NCBI GenBank assembly: GCA_038503065.1
Contig: JBCAMK010000001.1
Coordinates: 620,001 to 684,000 of the forward strand
Source: Paragyromitra xinjiangensis
Taxonomy: Eukaryota > Ascomycota > Pezizomycetes > Pezizales > Discinaceae
Direction: 5' to 3'
Length of the DNA stretch: 64,000 nt
A program made the translations under genes and the position numbers. How positions within the stretch are numbered: the first letter of the stretch is position 1; each line of letters begins with the position of its first letter. Shown here piece by piece: positions 1 to 11,923 of the stretch. Below the pieces are notes generated by a model. That model had not been told where the DNA came from and searched no databases. It saw only the letters and a program-made list of their open reading frames with translations.

Positions 1-1113
1 TGGGTACAAGGGACATGTCTTTTCGCGATTGCTTTTTTTCATAAAATTACTTTTTCGGTTTTGCTTTTTCTCGATTTTTTCTGGGGAAAGCTTTTACGGA
101 TAACCCTCGCAGAGCATTTGGTATTAAGGATGAAGCCTTTTGTTTTTGCTTGAATCAAGTATGAAAACCCTCTATGTGAAAAATGCAACTTTTAAATTGA
201 CTCAGCTTGTCTCCTGCAGTTACCAGATTTGTTCATAAGTTCCTCGGGAAAATGTATGAAGATGATCCGTATCGATAAGGTATCGATAGGGACGAAATGT
301 CGCAGTTTCATTGTGTCAGGTGAGCATAAGCATGTTGTATCTAGCATGCGGGGAAAACGGCTACATACAGATCACTTGCTGTGGGGGAGAAATTCTAGGC
401 ACTACAATATGACACTGTTATGGCTCAAAGTAGAGTAAGTACAAGCATATTTGCTGTGAGTAGCTATTGCCTAAATTGCATCGCCGATACAGTGTGCTGC
501 AGTGTCGCAGGGATAAGCGCGTAGAGACAGGACTGGAGTCTAGATGTACGGTCTGGATGGAAGTTAAATGTCGTTGGGCGTTGGAACGGGATTCTCCACT
601 AAACTACCCTAACCCTCTAGACACTCTCACTTCTAGACTTCCAGGCCTCATTTCTAGACCACTAGGCCTGACTTCTAGACCTTTAAGCCCTATTTCCGCT
701 GCCTACGCGCTTAGCTCTCACATCTTGCAACAGCGGAGAATACAACAACTAGCTGCTCATCTCAGGGGCGCATGCCTTTTTTTCCTTTTTTTCACATGGC
801 AGAATGTGCGCAGCGCAGGAATCAGAAACATCGAAGAGCTCTAGACCATTAATACCGCATGCTGGAGGTTGAGAGGCATACTGTTGGATTTTGTAGTGGT
901 TGGTAGTACAGACATATGTCTTAGTACAGGAAATGGGACGATATCGGGGAATGCAGGAATGTGTTACCGGGGAGCCGGGGAGCCGCGTAATACAACATGT
1001 TTAACCCGGCTTTAATTCGGCTTTCGCTGAGATGCCGTACCGATTATACTTTAGAGGTATCTACCCGATATACATGTGTTTATATAGGTCGTGAAGTAAT
1101 AAACAATAAAAGC
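1..1113. other. Non-coding flank with a small tandem repeat
   Basis: No supportable gene is seen. The open frames here are short and resemble no family. The only structure is a degenerate 21-bp tandem repeat around 620-690, listed separately, and a short direct repeat of an 8-bp TATCGATA word near 270-290. The right end would be the 3' flank of the L-2-hydroxyglutarate dehydrogenase gene, which lies on the minus strand. Confidence 0.6.
625..692. repeat. Degenerate 21-bp minisatellite, about three copies
   Basis: Three adjacent units of 21 bp share the core TTCTAGAC followed, four or five bases later, by AGGCCT or AAGCCC. The unit length is a multiple of three, so the frame stays open and reads as a seven-residue repeat of the type L-T-S-R-P-L-G. 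The surrounding open frame (467-844, +) looks like no known protein and is best treated as non-coding. Confidence 0.6.
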
Positions 1114-2549
1114 TCATTTATACAATATACTCTCCACCTTCTCCGCAATAGCCAGCGAGCTCGTAAGCCCTAACCCAGTCAATCAGTCAATCAATCTAGC
1201 ATCCATAGTAGGAATTACATCCAACTCACCCGGACTCTCAATCCCCAACAAATTCACAAACCCCGGAAATCCTTCTTCCTCCCGGATGATAAAATCCACC
1301 TGTCCTACTCCCCCTCGACCCTCCGGCGCGATCTTCGGCCTCACCCCGCAATAATCAGGTGCCAGCGCCATCTCGTCAATACCCGGTAAATACGTCTTTA
1401 TTGCCAAAATCGCCGCCGTTATCCTCGTTATATTCGGTGTGAGATCATTTGGATCCTCGATCCATTCCACATCGGGGCCGAACCGGATCCGTCCCGCTAT
1501 GTCGAGTGTTAGATGTGTACCAAGCCCTCCAAATCCCTTTATGGGCGCGGGGTATAGGAGCGTGTTGACTTTAGGATGAGATCCGGAGTATGAGAAATAG
1601 GTTCCCTTGCAGAAATATGGTTTGATGTGTCGTTGTGGGGGAAGGATCATATTGCTAATCCCCACGGCGCCAAGGCCGGCCGCGTTGACGACTGCGTCTG
1701 CTGTAATGTCGGCTGTTTCCCCAGAGTGGGATGTAGTGAGGATCTTGTACCCCATGTTCCCGCCAGCCAGAGGGATAATGTCTACAACGGAGGATGCGAG
1801 GGCGACGTCGCCGCCTGCGTCTTCGAAGGCTCCGTGGAGGTGTTGCATGAAGGAATGGGAATCGATGATTCCAGTGCGGGGAGACTCGAGAGCACCGGCT
1901 TTTGCAGTTACGGATGGTTCTCGGGCTTTGACTTCTTTGGTGGAGATCCAACGCATGGGGATGGAGTGGTCGATGGCATGGGTGTATACGCTGTTGAGAG
2001 CTTCGAGTTGGGATTCGTCTTGGGCGAGGAGCAGTTTTCCTGGGGTGAAGTCGTATCAATGATAATCTTTTTCCTGAATTGTTCTTCTAGTATGAGGAGG
2101 ACGTACCAGTCCTCATATGTGGTATATGGTGCTTCTCGCACAGCTCGTACATCATTGCTGCACCTTTGATGCATAGTTCTGTTTTCATCGACCTGGGTGG
2201 ATAGTAGAGTCCTGCATGAATGACCTAGCTTCCCATACCTCTATATCAGCTTAATCCTCTCAGTTCACATATCAATGATTCTTGTGACTCACACACCTCG
2301 GAATTCCGTGATGAGGTCTCGGTCCCAACAGCCTGGTGTCGCTCTAGTAACACTGTACTTGTGCCATCTCTCCTCGCTAATTGTCGTGCTATCGCGAGTC
2401 CTACAACTCCACCGCCGATTACCTGTTGTGTGTTAGCTCTTTTGCTCCCCCGCTGTTGTTGGGAAATGTACACAATGTGTGAAGTCGTTGTTTCTGGAGG
2501 AAACGGAAGATGCAAAACGACGTGTTTGAGCTCGGATCACATGCAGCAT
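1114..2549 (-). CDS. L2HGDH: L-2-hydroxyglutarate dehydrogenase, mitochondrial
   Basis: FAD-dependent enzyme that oxidises L-2-hydroxyglutarate to 2-oxoglutarate in mitochondria, a metabolite-repair reaction. Five exons fit: complement(1114..1169, 1230..2039, 2107..2224, 2297..2422, 2472..2549), giving 395 residues, normal for the family. The N-terminus is a basic, Ser-rich presequence. Next come DFTHC and the FAD Rossmann motif [12 protein letters not shown], split by intron 1, then SSRNSEV and IHAGLYY joined across intron 2. The C-terminal exon restores the conserved [18 protein letters not shown] ending; without that last splice the frame would run into a short unrelated tail. The splice sites are canonical GT-AG. 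The next gene, METTL16-like, lies upstream on the same strand. The assignment is secure from the motifs; mitochondrial targeting is inferred. Confidence 0.95.
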
Positions 2550-3235
2550 TGTGGAGTTTGTATCCTGGTGAATAAGCGGTTTGGATTGGGATGAAGTTCG
2601 AGTTGATAAGGGTTTCTGTTGTGCCAAGCCTTGATACTGGTTATCGCAATAATTGGTTGTCTGATATCTCCATGCAGTAGTAACGTGCGAACTCTCCAAC
2701 AGCATACACGTGATATGGAGTTCGTGAATTGCTAACCCTGCCTGGAAATGTCGGGTCTAGCTAGTTATCTAAAGTGTTTTTTGCCTCATATTCATCCTGT
2801 TACTTATTCTCAAATTCCTTTCCAGTTATATTTGTTGCGCGGCTGTGTTTGTTAGGCTGGCTGCTGTGTTTAGGTTTAGCGCTCACCACCCACCAGCCAG
2901 GGCCCTCACTTTACCATAGAGGCTCTCGCATGAGCTTTTCAAAGTGGCGGCGTTAGGTGGAGCATTTGGTACCTAAGGGTTCGCTAGCAGGTATCCGTGG
3001 ATCATAGATTATCACTCGTAATAATAATGAGAATACTGTTAGAGAAACTCAGGACACTTCTATATGAGAGGTTCTCTTACAAGGTGATTTCCGACACACC
3101 AAACACAACGGTGTTGAGGGCCAGGGTCGAATATCGATAATTGCTAATGATGAATATTTGGTGCCTCAAAATAGGTTCCATTTGAGTACACTACTACCTA
3201 CTGGGTATATTTTTAGTACATTCCCCACGTTTCTC
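2550..3235. other. Intergenic, no gene seen
   Basis: This is the promoter side of the L-2-hydroxyglutarate dehydrogenase gene and the 3' flank of the METTL16-like gene. The open frames are short and low in complexity. No RNA gene or repeat was recognised. Confidence 0.5.
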
Positions 3236-4887
3236 CTACTCTTTTCCACTTGGTTCCCTAAACTTTCTTTTAACCATCCCACAAAAGCTCTCGAATAACA
3301 CTGAGTCCATACCCCTCGTCCACCTCACCTTCACCTCACACCCCGCTCCATCCTCCTTTCTTCCCACCACTACCCTAAGCCCCAACTTCACCTCTTCTCC
3401 CTCCAAGTTCTCCCCCCTAGCCTTCGCCCGCCTCGCTGCCCGGCTCCACACATTCCCCCCAACCTCACCATTCGCCACAACCCTCCCCTCCACGTCATCC
3501 ACCCTCCAATTCCACAACTCCAATTCGCCCCCCAACGCCTCTATAGTACCACCAACCTTCTCCAACACATCCTCAACATCAAACTCAAACTCTGTCGGGA
3601 ACGGCATTAGCCCTTTGATATGAGAGCTACCATACCGCTCCGCGCGTTGGCTCGGACGCCGATCACCAAAGTTCCAAGCGAGCCCCCAGCGACGCGTTGA
3701 GCCTTGTTTAAACTCGGTAATGGCATAGTTGGTAGTATGCGGTTTGATCGCAGCGACGAGGTATGAGACGGAGGAGAGCTTGCCGAGCATGGTTGTGAAC
3801 CAAGTTTGGGCGTGTGCTGCCGCAGGCAGCGTTTGGGATTCGTGGAATTGGCGGAGGGTGAAGGAGACTTCGCCACCAGGAGAGTGTACCATTTCGGTGG
3901 TTGTGCCGGTGCATGCCTGTGGCAAGAGTTAGGAAGTGAGTTTTTGGGAGAGGGGTGAGGGGATTTACAGAGGATGGGGGGAGTTGTTTAGCTTTGGCAG
4001 AGGCAAACATTTCTTCGACTGATTCGTAGAAAGGGGGGTTGCACATCGTGAAGTCGACGTTGTCGACGCCAAAATTTTTGAATGGGAAGAATGGGCCATC
4101 GGGGGTGCTGTCGAATATTGCTATTCTGTCCCCTAGTCTTCCTTTGTTGCGTGCTACGTTATCTCTTGCCGACTGCAGCGATTCTGCGTCGATGTCTGTG
4201 CCAATCATGCCCCATGATTCGCGTGAGGTACAGCCGAGGAGCGGGTATATACAGCTTGCTCCGGTGCCTCTGTAAATGAGATTTACAACTTTGTCATTAG
4301 CTAAAGGTTCGGGTTGAAGTATGGGTATTGTTCAAGAGCTTTTACATGTCCAGTCCAACTGTTTTTCTGGAAGGATCGTAGGCGTCTATAAAACCGCCGT
4401 TGGTTGAGTCAAGCAGGTCTTGGATCCATAGGATATAGTTCAGCCTGTAATTACGAACCGAAAATAAAAGATGTATTGGCATTAATATTAACTTGATACT
4501 ATAAATATTATATAGTTTGACCTTACCTGTTGGGCACGGTAGGACACAGCCTATCTTCTGGCAGCTCCACCTGCAGCCCAAAGTCGCGACTCAGAAGACT
4601 CTTCGTAAGCTCACTATCTCAGTTCAGCCTCTATATTTCGGATCTATAGAGAAGTAGATTTTTGTTTAAGGGTGCTATGAATACCGCACTGCATCTGGAT
4701 CCTTGAAATTGATGTTTGATTTATCTGTTAGACTAAAATATGTGTTAACTACATGTAGTTTTATTTTGCTGGAGGCTTGAATTCAAACAGAAGGCGGGGA
4801 AGTTCCTTACTATTTGGCGAACGCAGGACAGTCCTTCGCCAGCTGGGCAAAGTCTGTATATTCTGTATAAGGGCTTCGGGGGTGCAT
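3236..4887 (-). CDS. METTL16: METTL16-type RNA N6-adenine methyltransferase
   Basis: Predicted S-adenosylmethionine-dependent methyltransferase of the METTL16/METT-10 (DUF890) family, which methylates adenosine in U6 snRNA and in structured mRNA hairpins. Six exons fit: complement(3236..3916, 3969..4269, 4346..4444, 4527..4613, 4685..4732, 4811..4887), giving 430 residues. Family landmarks appear in order: MHPRSPY and DFAQLA at the N-terminus, NFKDPDAVR near residue 40, the [15 protein letters not shown] stretch, the SAM-binding loop GTGAS near 106-109, the acidic TDID, and the catalytic NPPF at 181-184. The second exon is only 48 nt. The C-terminal quarter is less conserved and may be partly fungal-specific. 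The gene is divergent from the adrenodoxin reductase gene with 214 bp between start codons. Family membership is clear; the U6 target is known for homologues, not shown here. Confidence 0.92.
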
Positions 4888-5101
4888 TGCGAATCTGTAT
4901 AAGCAATGATACCGGAATTTAATTGCAATGAAGGTTGTAGTGGAGGAAATGACGTTGAGCTGGTAGGTGCCTAGTAAGGAAAGGGAAAGGACATGGTCTG
5001 TGCGATCCTCGTCCACGCGGCTTAAAACGCTTATTTCCGCGTGGGAAATGCGCCTCCGACGTTTGCCTCGCCACTTTCATTCAGAACCGCGTTCTTTTAT
5101 C
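4888..5101. promoter_or_regulatory. Short shared upstream region of two divergent genes
   Basis: The start codons of the METTL16-like gene (-) and the adrenodoxin reductase gene (+) are separated by only 214 bp, so both promoters must lie here or overlap the opposite leader. The plus-strand reductase frame stays open upstream, with an in-frame ATG at 5048, so part of this interval could code for a longer presequence. No clear TATA box was recognised. Confidence 0.5.
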
Positions 5102-6700
5102 ATGGGCCTCATACGACCAATAGCTTTACGTCGGGCTCTGCAGCCTATGCAAGCTCAGAATTTATGTCGGCGCTGCCTCCAAATTACTGCAAGAGGTGAC
5201 CGTCCTCTTCGTCTCGCTGTAATTGGCGCTGGCCCTGCAGGATTCTATACAGCCTACAGAGTTCTTAGCAAGCTTCATAATGCCAAAGTAGACATGTACG
5301 AGTCTCTTCCTGTGCCTTATGGCCTTGTACGATTTGGCGTAGCTCCAGATCATCCAGAAGTCAAGGTATGACTCTTACGTCTTCTGGATCCGTAACAACA
5401 GCTGAAGGGCAGACTCTAAACATAGAACTGTCAAGACAAATTTAATGAGATAGCCTTAGATCCTCGCTTTACATATATTGGCAATACTCCCATTGGGACG
5501 TCCTGGCCACATCCGCCGAATCAGTCTCTCCCACTTACAGTGCTTGCGCCACACTATGATGCGCTGCTTCTTTCGTATGGTGCAAGTAAAGACCGTGAAT
5601 TAGGAATTCCGGGGGAGAAGGGGTTGGAGGGTCTATTATCCGCGCGGGCGTTTGTGGGATGGTATAATGGCCTTCCTGAGTATCGTAACTTGAACCCACG
5701 ACTCGATGAACTTGGGGAGGAGGCTGTGGTTATTGGACAAGGGAATGTTGCGCTGGATGTGGCACGGATATTGGTCATGAATCTTGAAGAGTTGCGAAAG
5801 ACAGATATCACAGAGTATGCGTTGGAGGCACTGAGTAAGAGCCAGGTGAAGAAAGTAAGGGTAGTTGGTCGTCGGGGACCTCTACAAGCTGCATTCACGG
5901 TCAAGGAGCTTCGAGAACTACTTTCGTTACCAGATGTGGGCTTCCCTCCTGTAGACCCTTCCCTCCTCCCCGACGACCCATCCTCATTTCCTCGCGCCCC
6001 GAAGAGGATCATGCAAGTTCTCCAAAAAGGTCCCAAAACACCACTCGAAACTGCTAAGAAATCCTGGGAGCTAAACTTCCTCCGTTCTCCAACTGCGTTT
6101 CTCCCGTCATCTACGAACCCCTCGCAACTAGGCGCAGTACAGTTCGAAAAGACCCAACTCCAAGATCCTATCTTCTCCCCAACCTCTCGCGCTATAGGAA
6201 CCGGTGAAATAGAAACAATACCTACAGGTCTCGCGTTCCGTTCCATTGGCTACCTCTCTGAGCCCATCCCCGGCTTCGAGAAACTCCATATCCCATTTAA
6301 CCACGCACGTGGCCTTGTTCCTAATGAAGACGGCCGTGTTGTTACCCCCCTTGAGGATAACGGCGATTCTGCTGCCCCAGTGCCGGGGGTGTATACGAGT
6401 GGGTGGGTGAAGCGTGGGCCTACTGGTGTTATCGCAACAACTATGTACGATGCATTTGATACAGGGGATGTGATAGTCAGCGACTGGGATAGTGGGAGGA
6501 AGTTCTTAGAGTTTGAAGGATCGGGGGAGAAGCGTGGATGGGATGTGCTGAAGGGGGAGGTGGAGAAAATGGGGTTGAGGCCGGTCTCATGGAATCAGTG
6601 GCAGAAAATCGATGAGGCGGAGAAGGCACGTGGGAGGGCGGTTGGGAAGGAAAGGGAGAAGTTTGCAAGTGAGGAGGAGATGTTGAAGGTGTTGGATTGA
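5102..6700 (+). CDS. ARH1: Mitochondrial NADPH:adrenodoxin reductase
   Basis: FAD flavoprotein that passes electrons from NADPH to mitochondrial ferredoxin, feeding iron-sulfur cluster and haem A synthesis. Two exons, 5102..5365 and 5426..6700, give 512 residues, typical for ferredoxin reductases of this type. Visible signatures are a basic presequence, the FAD motif VIGAGPAGFYTAY, PVPYGLVRFGVAPDH (split just after by the intron), GNVALDVARIL with the NADPH-binding region, VGRRGPLQAAFT, and the C-terminal SGWVKRGPTGVIATT. The intron is 60 nt with GTATGA and CATAG ends. The chosen start gives an Arg-rich amphipathic leader; an in-frame ATG at 5048 would add 18 residues and cannot be excluded. 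It is divergent from the METTL16-like gene. The assignment is secure. Confidence 0.96.
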
Positions 6701-7125
6701 TGTGGGTCCTTGGTAGCAGGTTTTTAGTGTAGAGATCTATGGTGACGTCTATATGGGATGGGATAATGATAGAAATGATTATGATGCGTGTTTTGTAGAA
6801 TATAGATTTGACTTCTTCCACTACGGTAGTCTACTTTCTTTTGTTACTACAACTCTAAGGCTAACCCCCACATTAATAAGCGAAAAGACACAGGAGGAAC
6901 TTCTATATAGGACTTTGAGACCATTAAGGAGATAGGAAATGGTCTACCGTAATTGAAACAAAATCGAGTTTAATGTCTTTTAGGCTAAAATAGTCCAGAT
7001 CTTATGAAAAAGGCGGGGCTGGCACCAACGCCTTAAATAAAAAGGAGTTTAAACAAAAATCATTTAGGAAACAGACCCAAAAACCCCCAATATACGAAAA
7101 GTTCTTCCGCCTAGTGGGTATCTCG
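6701..7125. other. Intergenic between convergent genes
   Basis: This is the shared 3' flank of the adrenodoxin reductase gene (+) and the NLR gene (-). It is AT-rich in places with no convincing open frame, RNA gene or repeat. Confidence 0.5.
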
Positions 7126-10100
7126 TTATTTCCCTTCTGGGGGAGTGGTTTTTTGTTTTTGCTCGCTATCCGCTTTTCCCGACGCTGTCTGTAGAAGCTG
7201 GATTACCGCTTCGTAGTTCCCATAAGTGGACAGGTTAAATGAAGTCCTGCCCCAAATGTCTCTCGCAGAAATGTCTGCCCCGTTCTTAAGGAGCACGCGG
7301 ACGGCTCCTTCATTCCCTTCAGATGCTGCACAGTGCAAAGCTGTCCACCCCTGGCTCTCTTTTGCCGATATATCTGCACCGTTCTCAAGTAATAACTGGA
7401 TAATTTCTTCGTCCCCATCAAGTGCTGCCTTGTGTAAAACCGACCAGCCCCTGGGGTTTTGATCAAAGATATCCGCCCCGTTCTCGAGAAGTAATAGAAT
7501 AGCTCCTTTGCGTTTGCCATTTACCGCTTGGTAAAAGGCTATGTTTTCGTCGCGGCCCCGGGCCGAGATATCTGCGCCGCTTCTAAGTAGTACTCGGATA
7601 GTTTCTTCGTGTCCCTGAAATGCCGCTATGTGCAAAGCTGTATCTTGAAGAAGGTTCTTATCTGAGGTAAGCGCCCCGTTTTCAAGTAGCAGCTGGACAA
7701 TTTTTTCGTGCCCTCCGTTCGCTGCCTCATGTAAAGCTGTCCATTGTTCCTCGTCGCTAGCCGATACCCCTGCGCCACTCTTGAGTAGTAGCCGGACAGG
7801 TTTTTCGTGTCCTCCGGCTGCTGCTTGGTGCAAAGCTGTTTTTCCTTTGTGATCATTGGCCCATATATCCGCGCCGTTCCCGAGGAGCAGTTGGACGGTC
7901 CCCCCGCACCCTTTGGCTGCTGCTTTATGTAGAGCGGTCCGTTTCTCAGTGTCCTTGGCCAATATGTCCGCACCGTTTTTAAGCAGTAGCTGAGCAGTTT
8001 TTTCGTGCCCCCCGCATGCCGCCCCGTGTAAGGCTGTCCATCCACGAACAGTCGAAGGCGAGATATCCGCCCCATTCTCGAGAAGCAGCTGAACCGTTTC
8101 TTCATACCCTCCACATGCCGCTAGGTATAAAGCCGTGCATCCATCTTTACATCGAGTGGAGATGTTCGCCTTGTTTTCAAGCAGCAGCCGTACGGTTCCT
8201 TCGTGCCCTTCAGATGCTGCCTGGTGTAAAGCTGTCCATCCTAGATTGTCCGTGGCCGAGATTTCCGCTCCATTCTTAAGAAGTAGCCGGACAGTTCCTT
8301 CACGTCCTTCATATGCCGCCTCGTGTAAAATTGGCCATCCACGAACGGTTCGAGCCAAGATGTCTGCTCCGTTCTCGAGAAGTAATTGGACAGTTCCTTC
8401 CTGTCCCTCAGACGCTGCCTGGTGTAAAGCTGTCCATCCCAGGCTATCCGAGACCGAGATGTCTGCCCCGTGTTTGAGGAGTAGCCGAATAGCCCCTTCG
8501 TGCCCTTTAGATGCCGCCCATTGCAAAATTGGATAGCCCTCGTCCGAGCTCGAGAACAAGACATTTCCTCCCCTTTCAAGCAGTAACTTGACAATTTCTT
8601 CATGCTCGTGAGACGCTGCCAAGTGCAAAGCTGTCAGGCCATCGTTATCTGAGGCTAGGATATCTGCCCCCTTCTCAAGCAGTAGTCGAACAATTTCTTT
8701 GGAGTCTCCCAACGCAGCCCAGTGCAGAGCCGTCCATCCTTCATTGTCTGGAATCAGGGCATCTGCTCCCTCCTCAAGTAGCAACTGGATGAGTTCTACG
8801 TTTTGAATAAGCGTCGCCTTATGCAGTGCTGTTTCACCCAACTTGTCCTTGATATTCCCGTTGAAACTATTTTCGAGTAGTAGACGAGTCACACTCACGT
8901 GCCCCTCAGATGTTGCCTCGTGTAATGCTGTTCTCCCTTCGTTGTCCGTGTCCAGTATATTGACACCCTGCTTGAACAATAGTTGAACCACCGCCAAATG
9001 CCCCAGAGAACACGCTACATTGAACTGGAGCTTTCCTCCAAGATATTGGTCAAGTGTAGGCTGGGCGCCAGATTGTAGCATCTTGATGAAGTAACGAGCT
9101 TGGCAATAAGAAGATATGCACCTCTCCTTTCTAAGAAAAGTTAAAACAGCCTCTGTTGTTAGGTCCTCGTCACACCCGTTGATATGAGAAGATAGGTTCT
9201 CGACTGCGTAGAATAAGAAAGGGTGTAAATTCAATCTGTCGTTAATATCGCTGTCGGACGCACAGGGTTCATCGAAGATATCGAACGAGACAATAGTAAT
9301 GCAGGAGATAGCAAGTCTGGGATCTGCATCGCCGTGAATTATTCGGTATTCAAGAAGATATTCTTGCACGGTGTAGTGTGCAAGCTTGATCGTGCCGCTT
9401 TTCTCATCTACAGTTACTAAGCCAGCACAGACGTCAATGAGCGTCGCTTTATCTGGTAAATCCAATTCATCAAGCTCGTATAGGCCCGGCTCTATAGACA
9501 CTGCCTCTTGTAGCTCGTTAATGGTAAGTGTTCGATGGGCCTTTACAAGCCATGTGAGGATTGTTATAGCTAAGGCCACAACATCCTTAGGTTGCTTGCG
9601 AATATGACCCATAGCGAGATTATAGGTGGTATCCAAGGGCCTTCCCTCTAAAGATTCGGAGGAGCTCTTTAGCTTTTCAAGGGTGGTTAGGATTTTCCTA
9701 GGAGTAGCCTGCTGGCAGAGGTACTCGATATTGAGGTGGGCCAATAGAAACCTGAGAGTATATGACCGATTAGCGATGACTTAAAAATGGCAAGTTTACT
9801 ACATAAAGCCCCGTGCTTCAGCACCACCTTTTCCGAGCTTGATGTGGCAAGTATAGGGGAGAATCAGAGTCGCCTCTTCTGGAGGAATCTCAACATCTTT
9901 GTGCTCACCGCAGCTAGCCTGGAGGTGAAGGGGGGATAATTTAGGAAACACAGCAGCGCTACTTACATTCCGTTAGCGGCTTCTGTAAGATCAGAGACGA
10001 TTTTGTCTTTATTTTGTTGAGCCAGGCGTTTCGCACGTGTACTCTCATCTATCTTCTTTTGGATGTAAACCCTGATATCGTCCTCCTTTGCTACAAGCTC

Positions 10101-11456
10101 AATCTTTGCTGCACCGTGGTCATCGAGGGCCTCCTGAATATCTTCCGGATATGGCCGGCTTGTTAAGAATAAATTCATACCGTCTGTTCCCATGCGACGA
10201 AACAACGGGAGGAGGTTTTTGCGCTGCTTTATTTTGTGGCATTCGTCTAAGGCGTCAAAGACAAAAAATACCTTAGTGAACAAACTTGTCACCAAGAGAA
10301 GAGCAGTATATAATTCCTCAAAGGTAGGTCGTTTTCCATCCTGCTCCCGTTTGTCGTGTAGCTCTCGTATTTTTTCGGGTAGGTATGGTATTTGAAGCAG
10401 GAGTTGCTTGACAAGCTTAGCAAGGACGTGGATAGACTTTTGTCGTTCTTGTTCTTTATAATCAAAATATATATAAGCCAATCCGATTTCGTTATTGGCC
10501 GCCGAAGCTTTATCCTTGATGTGGTCGATCACGAGAGAGGCTAAGAAAGTTTTTCCAGCTCCCGCTAATAGGGTAGGTCTACGTCAGCAATAGTTTTCTA
10601 CATATATCAGCGAAATTCCATTTTACGTACGAATCCCGTAACCCCAAAGCAGCCGGGCTCCTATGGTCTGTATCCACTCCAAAAACTCAGGTGATATCAA
10701 AAGCCACTCGCCAGTGTCTTCTTGCCTTCTTTCGTTGATCTCGAGATGCTTTCTTTCAAAGTCTTCCAAATCTAACCAATTGAGTACTTGTTTCCTTTTT
10801 TCCACTACCAATCGGATATATATTAGCTAAAAAAAGGCTATTCGTCTGATGAAATACGAAAGCTGTGTGACTGACGTGCGTAGATTGTATCCTCCTTTTG
10901 CCGCTCTTTGTGGATATATTTGCTAAGGTCTTGAATTGCAAGACTTGCACCCTGAACGTATCCTTCGATTGCCTTAGACAAAGATCTATGTTGAAATTCA
11001 GTAAAGTTTTGAAGTGAGAAGTCTTCCCATGACTTACATATGATCCGCAGTCAAAGCAAAGGTGAATAAGCTTTTATGCCTTTCAATTCTCGCAAGAAGC
11101 TGAGCTGTCTCCTTCTCCTTCAGGGGCCATGTAAGACTATCCACCATTTTCTTAAGCCCCGAAGTCCCTTTTTTCTCCAGGGTTGACTTCAGCGCTTTCA
11201 ATTCCTGGGCGCATCCCGCAAGCGGACCATCTTTTGTGTCAAGTTTCTGCAGTGCCGTTGACTGTGGATTATTATCCGCAAATTCTTTCAAAGCCACAAG
11301 GACCTGGCTGAGGGAGTGAAGCTCGTTGATAACGTCTTGAGTATCGTTAGATGCCCGCTTTACTCCACCTAGGTAGTTGTATCCCATGATAGTTACTGCT
11401 CCGGCCAATTGTAGTACCGCGATAATGCTGGCCGCAATCCCCAAAACTTCTGCCAT
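7126..11456 (-). CDS. NACHT-ankyrin NLR-like STAND protein
   Basis: Intact fungal NLR-like signal-transducing NTPase. Five exons fit: complement(7126..9751, 9967..10564, 10631..10804, 10876..10985, 11038..11456), giving 1308 residues. Residues 1-140 form a helical N-terminal domain of the type common on fungal STAND proteins, starting MAEVLGIAASIIAVLQLAG. A linker with RRQEDTGEWLL leads to the NACHT domain. The Walker A motif GIPGAGKT (about 233-240) is completed across intron 3, and Walker B FFVFDALDE lies near 334-342. A winged-helix-like region follows, then about 19 ankyrin repeats of 33 residues (about 670-1295). Many repeats are nearly identical, of the form WTALHQAASEG...LLLENGADI. Such proteins act in non-self recognition and programmed cell death in fungi; the ligand and output here are unknown. 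No partner effector gene is adjacent. The 3' acceptor of intron 2 is the least certain join. Confidence 0.92.
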
Positions 11457-11923
11457 GATTGTGTAGAGACTGGAGATTCCAGAAGTTGCTAGTTGACCGG
11501 AATTAAGATATCTGAAGGAGCTAAACGAGCTGTTCTTTGGCTTTGGTTTTGGCTTTGGCGATAAATGTTCAGCCTTATTTCCCCCGCCCTATGTATGCTG
11601 CGCCAACTGGAGCCTTGGTGGTAACACAGGGATACAACCAATCACCGTCTTTTTGGCTGCTAGGATCGCTGCCGTGGAAGTCAGAAAGCCCTGCTAAGTG
11701 CACATGTAGTTTAAGCGGCGTATGTGATAAAAATCCATTGATGTATTAGGTATCTTCACATTACCTTTTAGTTGATAGATCAAACACCATCTGTCCGACA
11801 AAATACTTAGGCTGTAGTGTACAGTAGCGGCATATCGCCGAATGAACAAATAAACACCGTATTACAATTACACTTACCCAACAGGGCTGGCCCAGCTACC
11901 AAAAGCTCAGCAGAGCATCCCAG
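11457..11923. other. Upstream region of the NLR gene
   Basis: This is the promoter side of the NLR gene and the 3' flank of the MTC6-like gene. It contains a short TTTGGC-rich stretch near 11533-11562. The open frames are short and unconvincing. Confidence 0.4.

Noticed and set aside
600..620. Telomere-like CCCTAACCC at the left flank
   Set aside because: Only one and a half units are present, far too short for a telomere or interstitial telomeric tract.
1607..2169. Plus-strand open frames of 150-180 codons opposite the L-2-hydroxyglutarate dehydrogenase gene
   Set aside because: They are antisense shadows of a conserved coding exon and show no family likeness.
10571..10630. NLR gene broken before its P-loop
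   Set aside because: Splicing at GTACGT and TATTAG joins GYGI to PGAGKT in phase, so Walker A is intact.
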